A program made the position numbers and the translations under genes. From Pomphorhynchus laevis (taxonomy: Eukaryota; Acanthocephala; Palaeacanthocephala; Echinorhynchida; Pomphorhynchidae), in contig WNNJ02003619.1 of NCBI GenBank assembly GCA_012934845.2, positions 62,001-126,000 on the forward strand: a stretch of DNA of 64,000 nucleotides, given 5' to 3'. Positions 57,515-64,000 of this stretch are shown here, piece after piece; position 1 is the first letter of the stretch; each line of letters opens with the position of its first letter. The notes under the pieces were generated by a model. It ran no database searches. It had not been told where the DNA came from and saw only the letters and a list, made by a program, of their open reading frames with translations.

Positions 57515-57740
57515 AGCGAAAAATATATATGGATAATAAACAATATACTTCATATTAGAATAAGGTCCACTAAATAATCAAATTCATCTGAGGAAATACG
57601 TCCTTAGCATGTATTTGGACTTGCAGCTATGTTGTGTCGAGGAATATTATTATGGAATAGAAGCCGAAACCTGATAACATAGCATCTCTTTTTGATGACC
57701 TCTAATCCTTATACATCGTATATTTTTATTAATAAAAATC
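57515..57740 (+). mobile_element. Penelope-like element 3' end
   Basis: It starts at the coding-end relic (agcgaaaaatatatatggataataaacaa) and continues with ctgaggaaatacgtccttagc, gcagctatgttgtgtcgaggaata, agaagccgaaacctgataacatagca and tgatgacctctaatccttatacatcgta. The hairpin loop has a small insertion (ttattatggaatag) that the other copies lack. Confidence 0.7.
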
Positions 57741-58124
57741 GTATATTTTTTTATTAAATTTAACTTATTTGAAATTTTATTAATTTTATCATTATAGTAT
57801 ATTATATCATTACGTATATTAGTCTACGTATAAAATACGTAGACTCAGATATCTGATCTAATATAACGCGAATGTTACAAATACTTAATTTGTAGTTCGC
57901 ATTAAATTCAATATAATAAAGGATTTTTTTATAAATCAGATAGTCATATATGTTTATTTTAATTATTTATACAAATAAAGGCAATACAACTGGTATAAAG
58001 TTGATCCATTTAATTACAAATTTGCAATATTATAATTATATTTGTATATTTTTAGACAGCATGGTCGAGAAGTCTTTAGTTCACCTGCAGTGTAATGGTA
58101 TATCTCTGTTATTTACAAATATAC

Positions 58125-58355
58125 ATGTTTCCTGTATTTAGACTCTTTGGTATAAGTGTCGGCGCATTTATTATTATCGCAATTTTAGCTGCGGTTATTA
58201 ATATAGTATTTACAAAGCGCTATATAAAGCCTGATAATAAATTGGCTTACATTAACCCTAAGCTATATCTAATGGATAAGTTAGTAAGGAATAACGAGCA
58301 AAGACTTGACAAAATGAATAACGAGAAAAGACTTGACAATTTGGAAATCGTTTGA
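58125..58355 (+). CDS. UQCC6: Brawnin/UQCC6-like small mitochondrial membrane protein
   Basis: A 76-residue protein. Residues about 8-29 form a single transmembrane segment (FGISVGAFIIIAILAAVINI), followed by TKRYIKPDNKLAYINPKLYL and a charged C-terminus (MDKLVRNNEQRLDKMNNEKR). Vertebrate Brawnin (71 residues) has the same layout: a short N-terminus, one hydrophobic segment, then RYYRPDLTIPEIPPKRGELK and a charged tail. The shared R-Y-x-x-P-D and the spacing to P-K support homology. Brawnin sits in the inner mitochondrial membrane and helps assemble respiratory complex III. An upstream ATG in frame at 58095 would add ten residues; I prefer 58125 by length. No intron is needed. Because the protein is so short, the assignment is moderate. 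Confidence 0.55.
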   Translation: MFPVFRLFGISVGAFIIIAILAAVINIVFTKRYIKPDNKLAYINPKLYLMDKLVRNNEQRLDKMNNEKRLDNLEIV

Positions 58356-58589
58356 ATATTACCTTTAACGAATACGAATTTATTTCATATTCTATAAAAC
58401 TTACTACTTAAATGGCAATTTGTATTTTTCTTGATATTATTCTTAAAATGAAGTATTTAAAAATATATATATTATTGCAGTAAAATGTTATGTAGTTCCT
58501 AAATTGTTATAATTTATTCATAAAAACTCAAAATGTTACAAATTGTAAAAATATCAAACAAAATCACAAAATAAATAAAGTTTAAAGAT

Positions 58590-58820
58590 TTATGAAAAAA
58601 TCTAGCGGGCCGCATGCGGCACGCGCGCCGCGTGTTTAACACCCCTACAATAAACAAGCTCAAGGTGAAAAGTGTCGATGCGCTAGATTGGATTACAGTG
58701 TTGCAATGCAACACTGTAAATGCAACACTATAATGTTTGTACGACATTCATAAAAAATCTCGCGGATCGCACAAAATCCTCTCACGGGCCGCATTTGTCG
58801 TACCGCGGTTCGAGATTGCT
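58590..58820. repeat. GC-rich insert, possible DNA-transposon remnant
   Basis: Two GC-rich patches stand out from the AT-rich background: gcgggccgcatgcggcacgc...gtgtttaacacccct (58602-58648) and ctcgcggatcgcac...cacgggccgcatttgtcgtaccgcgg (58759-58808). The gggccgc...tgtttaacacccct string is like the ends of some hAT-type DNA transposons and their small non-coding relatives. Between them is a hairpin, cagtgttgcaatgcaacactg. No transposase is present. Confidence 0.35.
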
Positions 58821-58824
58821 TGAC

Positions 58825-60418
58825 GATTCCTCTATAATAATAAAGACTTTCCTAATAAATAGAGACAAGGTAATAAATGTCAGTCAATTAAAAAAAGAAA
58901 ACAACGTCAATCTATTGAAAAAAAATTAATCAATTAAAAAAACAAATCAATCTATTGAAAAAAATTTTCTTTTAATCAATCTGTTGTAGTCTTTGTATTC
59001 ATGGCATCAGGTCCTGCAGAATCTGAGCCAGCCAATCCTGCACGCCGTCCTCCGACTGAACCACACGGGGTCATCCCCCCTCCCGAAGAGTCCAATCGAG
59101 GCGGACTATGCTGGGTAAACGAAAGACGAGAACCTTAAGAAACCTTATCCTTTGCTCTGAGGGATGTACTCTAGAATAGAAGACTAATCCCGAGATAGCC
59201 CAAGTACCCCAAAGGCACACTTGGGTTTTCCCTTTATATGACATATGCTAGTCCCGTTTCAGGGCACACCTAGCTCTCTTCAGGATACGTTTAAGTCTAT
59301 CTAGGTTAGCTTCCGCCGACAGGTTCACCGTAACGGTGAACCCCAGGTATTTTACTCGACTCGTGAAGACAGGGAGGGGCTGATTAGTCAATATGGATGA
59401 GAGGGCAGAGAGTGCTAATCTCTTAAGTTTTTGCTTTATTGCAGGGGTGCCATGAAAGACAACCATCTACGATTTGGAAAAGTTTAAAATAAGATTGGAT
59501 TTTGGTAACTGGTCTTTTAATCTTAAAAAGAAACGTCTGATGTCCGAGACTACGTCTTTTCACCGGATTCCAAAGAACAGGGATGTATTATCATCAGCGT
59601 CTACCACTAGGCGTTGTTCACGTTTAAATATTTTAAAGAGTTCAATAGAGGCAGCAAGATATAAAATCGGAGAAAGAGGGGATCCTTGGGGCACACCCGT
59701 AATAGGATAGAACTGACGCGCATCAGGGTCGTCCTCATAAAAGAATCGCTTGGTGTACAACAGTATCTCCACCCTGTTAACAATTCTCGCAGGCAATCCG
59801 AGGGGACCTGAGAGAAGAGATAACAAAGGGAATAGAGCTGTGGTCAAATGCAGCAGAAAAGTCAAGGAAAACAGACACAGCGAGTTGATGACTATTTTAT
59901 TGACAGAACTGATGCACTTCACCTACTGGTGAATAGACCGAGCGACCTTTGACGAACCCATGGAAACTTAGTAGGATAAAATTTTACCTATTCAGATGAT
60001 CGCGGATTCTACGTGCCAGCGCTGTTTCGTAGATCGATACGAGGGAATTTTGAATCGAAATGTGCCGCAGGTCTTTGGACATAAAACCGAATTTTTCTTA
60101 GGTAAAAATATACGTATACTAATGATTATGAAGGCCACATCGGATGGGAGGCTAAATGCATTGTGACGGCTATTTCTCTTCTTTGTTCGGCTTCAAAAGC
60201 TGACAGACATGAGAAGAGAGTGGAGCGACGGATTTGGAGGTGCCCGGAAAAGACCACCAGGAGTTAAGAATATCTGAGACAGATAGATCCCTACTCCTAA
60301 AGTATCCCCAATGAGGAATTAATTGAGGTGATTGAGTGGCTCCATAATTATGAATGGATTGTGACTCCTCCAAGACCTTTGCCAATATCTATTTTTCAAT
60401 CCAGCCCAATGCTCTATC
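58825..60418 (-). mobile_element. LINE-A, single minus copy
   Basis: Tail ctataataataaagactttcc near 58830; 3' untranslated block at 58985-59130; reverse transcriptase C-terminus (GFTVTVNLSAEANLDRLK, about 59320); motif VDADDNTSLFF in place of YADDTTAMF (about 59600); PITGVPQGSPLSPILYLAAS (about 59690); and relics up to about 60400 (the SLDKVLEE counterpart). The reverse transcriptase is frameshifted and the palm aspartate region is changed. The 5' end at about 60418 abuts the duplicated block that also occurs at 38865. Confidence 0.8.
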
Positions 60419-60559
60419 CTTTCTTGCAAAGGCGCAAATATTTGAAGCTTACGAGGGAACTGAAAATAACCTCGTTTTCTAACAGCAATCCGATTAACAA
60501 ACTATATAACTACCTTTCCCATATGACAAGAGATTCTTAAATGGGTACAATGTAAAAAA

Positions 60560-61540
60560 AAGATTTAATTTTACGTGACAAATGCGTGCCGGCGCACGAT
60601 TACATTACCACAACAGCAAAAATCAAAAATCTAAATCATATATCGAGGAGGTGGGTACAGAAACGGCATTTAAATGTAATAAAGGATGGAGCGAGGCGGA
60701 CGTCAAGAGAGCAAATACATGGCGAGTAGGGAACCGATCAAGAATGGTCGGAGACCGTAGTAATTGGGAACGTAGAGTAAGAAGGAATTAAGGGGAACTC
60801 AGTGATAGAGAGGTGGGACGAGCGTTGTCTAAGCTAGGGAGGTTGATGAACGATGAGTAGCCGACAGCGATGAAACTAAAAGTTACTAGAAGAAGACGGA
60901 GTTGTATGCGGATGTGGATGGTAGGCCAGGAGAGTTGGGCAAGATATGTGGATGTGTGGTCAAAGCGACGGAGACGTAGGAGTACTCGAACGGCGGAGTT
61001 GATGATGCTTTGTACGGGTAGGATGATGGATTTTGGAGAATTGGCGAATTTGCTAAGGCAGTAATCGATTTTAGGGAAAATAAGCGATGAAAGAAGATAC
61101 ATACAGGAACGGAAGTCGATAAGGGGGCGAATACGGCGGATATCTCGAAAAATTAAGTTATACGAGCGATCCTTGTCGCAGACGAAGGGTTTAAGGTAAA
61201 GGTGATAATATAAATGGGATACTAAGATAGTGAGATTGTGGACTATGGGGATGATTGATGAGGCGAAAGATACAGGGTGGGAGATATATTAGGTTGACGG
61301 GGAGGATCCACATTATTTTAGATTTGTCTATATTTAGAACGATACGAAGGTGGGATAGACGTTTGTAGATAGAAGAAAGACAATTGGAGGCAGAAATAAC
61401 GATATCGTGTATGCGATGGGCGGGTGCATGAGCATTAATGAGGATGTTATCTGCGTATTGTATGACGTTAAAGGAGTAAGGTTTGATAAAGGAGTGAAAT
61501 TTTGTGAAACGAAAAAGACGTTTTTAATGTTTAAATGCAC
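60560..61540 (-). mobile_element. LINE-B (CR1/L2-like) reverse transcriptase, copy 3
   Basis: A near-duplicate of the copy at 39.2-40.2 kb: the catalytic box region near 61460, SSLIFPKIDYCLSKFANSPK (about 61085), RLRRFDHTSTYLAQLSWPTI (about 60970) and SSFINLPSLDNARPTSLSL. The shared 5' boundary and flanking sequence show that it was copied together with its surroundings and did not insert independently. Confidence 0.75.
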
Positions 61541-62372
61541 CTAATTGTAAAAAAATATTCAATATATGTTGAACCTTACTCATCTTATACAGCAATTGGA
61601 GCGACTTTATTACAGGCCGTGAAACTAAATGCCTTCTTATCAAGAACATTGAATGTACATGAAAAACGTTATCAAATTACCGAAAAAAGAGGCTTACTCT
61701 ACCGTTGATACATTATGCTTCTGGAATACTTTTCTGATGTCACGAAGTACCAGTTAATTACTGAAAGAAATTGTGTACTTTATGTTCTGCCAGCACCACT
61801 ACACTATATTATAGATGGAGGATGAAATTATCTAATTTTTATTAGAAATAATGTCATCGAGCTACTCGTGAAAATGTATATGCTGACTTGATGTCACTAC
61901 ATATTTATTGTATTCTTAAAAACTTCACTGTTCTTAAATCAATTTAGAAAGAATTATTTCATTTAGGAGTTACGCGAATGTAAAATTTTATTAGAAATCA
62001 AAATTCACAAAAGATTCGATCAATCACGTCGTCGTGTGAAAGTTGTTGTCGGATAAAACCGCGTTTCTATAAGACATCATAATAGTTTTATTTAGTAAAG
62101 TCGGCAACGCCAATAAAACATTATTTGTTGATTTTAAGAGAGTAATGCCTAGATTATTCTTAAAATGCACGTACATATTCACAACTATTGACATGCATAG
62201 TAGATATTTCTTCACACTTCCTGTCCTTGATATATGCACTCAACAGCCATTATATGCCTAGATATAGTATGGCCTTATGTCAATGTTCACTTTGTTTCAA
62301 TCCGATCAAGGATCAGCATTTCAATCAATGGAATTTAAAGAATTGGTACAAAATTATCGAATCATAGCAATC
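61541..62372 (+). mobile_element. Ty3/gypsy fossil piece (RNase H end and integrase segment)
   Basis: The counterpart of 40241-41010, covering the same parts in the same orientation, with about 100 extra bases near 61880-61970. It is a broken, old fragment with no LTRs in sight and roughly half a dozen breaks. Confidence 0.65.
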
Positions 62373-62411
62373 CAGACTCCTGTTTTCAGAACATATATTT
62401 TCTAGAATCAT

Positions 62412-62752
62412 AGTAAATTTTCGTCTAATCGCAGTCGGCTCTCTATTTTTCATCAACCTTCCTTTCTTAGACGACACTCGCCCCACCTCGCTATCGCTGC
62501 GTTCTCGTCATATCCTCTTACTCCACGTTCCCAATTACTCCAACAACTACGGTATCCGATCCTTCCTCGTCGCCACCCCACTCGCCTGGAATTAACTCCC
62601 TCTTGACGTCCGCCGCGCCCCCTCCTTTATCACATTCAAACACCTCCTCCGTCCACACCTTCCCGACACATGATTTACATTTTTGTTTGTTGTGGTCATG
62701 TAAGCGTGCGCTGGCACGCATTTGCCACGTTAAAATAATTCTCTTTTTAAGT
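62412..62752 (+). mobile_element. LINE-B 3' end fragment between 40-base repeats
   Basis: The + strand reads VGSLFFINLPFLDDTRPTS-like sequence (about 62440), ILLLHVPNYSNNYGIRSFLV (about 62512), SFITFKHLLRPHLPDT, then the LINE-B 3' untranslated string catgtaagcgtgcgctggcacgc. The orientation is opposite to the other two LINE-B copies nearby. It is flanked by imperfect direct repeats of about 40 bases (62373-62411 and 62755-62795, gacycctgytttcagamcata...), which look like a long target-site duplication. Confidence 0.7.
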
Positions 62753-62799
62753 AAGACCCCTGCTTTCAGACCATATATTTTTCTTGAATCATAGTTTAC

Positions 62800-63337
62800 T
62801 TGTATATGATTTCGAACATCAACCCACATTATATAATATCATTATGCAACATCAACCAACAATGTAAGTCGATAATAGTACCTAAAAATTATATTTTCTA
62901 TATTGTATTATATTTGTAAAATTAAAAATATGGATTTTATATTTTAATTAATCAACCAAAATGGATGAGAAGTAAGCATAAATATTTAGCTTTAAATGAA
63001 TTTGAGCATCTATTATTTCACAATACAATTCGACAACCTAACTTGAATTGCCATATTTATGAATAATTAATAATTTGCTTTTTTCAATAGGCCAAGAATA
63101 TATGATGATTTATCGACATATACACTTTGCTAGAAAATGATTCATAACATTTAAAACTTCAAAATATTAATCGAACATAAACTTGAAAATTATTCTTGAT
63201 TCATTGTCATATATTAGCATAATTGAAAATAATGTTTTACCTATTGGTGTACTGAGAAAACAGGGTCGTTATTTAAACATCTAAAATACAATAATATATT
63301 ATAAATATCACCTCACCATGCAAGTCCAGAATACCAG
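62800..63337. other. AT-rich stretch without a gene
   Basis: No coding or repeat signal recognised; present only in the second copy of the duplicated block. Confidence 0.45.
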
Positions 63338-63774
63338 GTAACATTGTATTGCAGATATAGTGTTGATCTTATTTCACGTGATGGTATCTGTTCTCTTGCC
63401 TTTTCATAAAGACAAAAGTTGATTGTTGCTTCGACAATCGTCATGCTTTATCCTCGTTGATTGTGGGTCGTCCATTTGCCGCATCGAATTTTCCTCTTTC
63501 ACTTTCGTCGATTGGGTCGATGTTATCATAACTGTCTGTGATGCGATGTTTTCTTCTTGTGTCTTTGGCATGTAATTACTCTTGTTGATTAATGAACGAT
63601 AAATTCAACGTCATGTACTACAAGTTATGTTTTTGATTTTGCATGCTTTGTCGAGAAAGTTGAACCTGACGTTTTGTTAAATATTTGTGGATATGGCGCT
63701 AGATAGTTTGTATATATAGAAATTTTATATTTGAACACCGGAAAAAGAAGAAATATTTATTATTCAATTAATTG

Positions 63775-63805
63775 ATGCTTTCGGCAAAATGCCTTCCTCA
63801 GCAAT
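63775..63805 (-). ncRNA. Hammerhead-ribozyme-like core
   Basis: On the - strand the sequence ctgagga is followed by ggca-ttt-tgcc, a perfect 4-bp stem with a 3-base loop, and then gaaa (63801 to 63779). The hammerhead core is CUGANGA, stem II, GAAA, so both conserved boxes are present at the right distance, with one extra unpaired A before the stem. Flanking caatt and aattg could form the outer stem, but a good third stem and cleavage site are not evident. Penelope-like elements are known to carry hammerhead motifs, which makes this a plausible but unproven relic. Confidence 0.35.
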
Positions 63806-64000
63806 TGTTTAAAACTGTTCAATACTCATGCGTTTTTTATATTTACGGTAAATGACATATGTGAAATGTGTTAAGTGCGCTATCACACATTAATTGTCCA
63901 ATCCAACGCTGTTCGTTGTTTTTTCTTTCATTTACCGTTTTGAAACCTCAACGCAAAATTGTGACATTCATAGTGTGATCGTTGTTTTCTATTTGATGGT

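Larger units (their letters stand above)
60420..63715. repeat. Duplicated block, copy 2
   Basis: Same parts in the same order as 38865-41430: left part at 60420-60535, LINE-B, Ty3/gypsy sequence to 62372, and a right part at 63338-63715. An extra stretch of about 950 bases (62373-63337), with a LINE-B piece inside, separates the gypsy sequence from the right part. By eye the two blocks are more than 90% identical in matched parts. Confidence 0.75.

Overview
This is an AT-rich, intron-bearing eukaryotic window that is mostly decayed transposable elements. Three host genes can be supported. (1) A two-exon CDV3 homologue on the + strand (7865-8035 and 9432-9842, 193 aa). (2) A three-exon mitochondrial carrier of the SLC25A39/SLC25A40 type on the - strand (33801-33246, 30090-29881 and 24323-24202, 295 aa), whose introns are swollen by transposons. 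(3) A 76-aa single-membrane-span protein on the + strand (58125-58355) that resembles Brawnin/UQCC6. The genes point to an animal. Penelope-like elements with the endonuclease in front of the reverse transcriptase (Naiad-like), Ty3/gypsy fossils and several LINE types suggest an invertebrate, most likely an arthropod. The species cannot be read from the sequence.

Layout. 0.4-7.4 kb: LINE debris, a Ty3/gypsy fossil lying between two parts of a LINE, and a divergent reverse transcriptase with a C-terminal region like a restriction-type endonuclease. 7.8-9.9 kb: CDV3 gene, with Penelope-like 3' ends in its intron. 10-12.6 kb: AT-rich repeats and a tRNA-derived SINE. 12.7-13.9 kb: LINE reverse transcriptase. 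14.4-20 kb: Naiad-like Penelope elements in two main copies plus rearranged fragments. 20.4-22.8 kb: a long non-coding repeat (repeat R). 24.2-33.8 kb: the carrier gene, containing a head-to-head pair of LINE-A copies, a Ty3/gypsy gag fossil and degenerate tandem repeats. 34-43 kb: LINE-A and LINE-B pieces and gypsy fossils. 45-53 kb: an inverted second copy of repeat R, split by another head-to-head LINE-A pair that includes the least damaged LINE-A. 53-58 kb: Penelope 3' ends, LINE pieces, direct repeats, then the Brawnin-like gene. 59-63.7 kb: LINE-A, LINE-B and gypsy pieces that partly duplicate 38.9-41.4 kb.

Most notable: LINE-A occurs twice as a head-to-head pair whose two 3' tails face outward. 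For one pair the pre-insertion sequence can be compared with the other copy of repeat R, and the pair appears to occupy a single point of it. The other pair has a perfect 17-bp palindrome at the 5'-5' junction. This fits two opposite target-primed reverse transcription events at one break with their 5' ends joined. The second notable feature is the Penelope-like 3' end, present in about eleven copies on both strands, which keeps two stem-loops and a ribozyme-like core.
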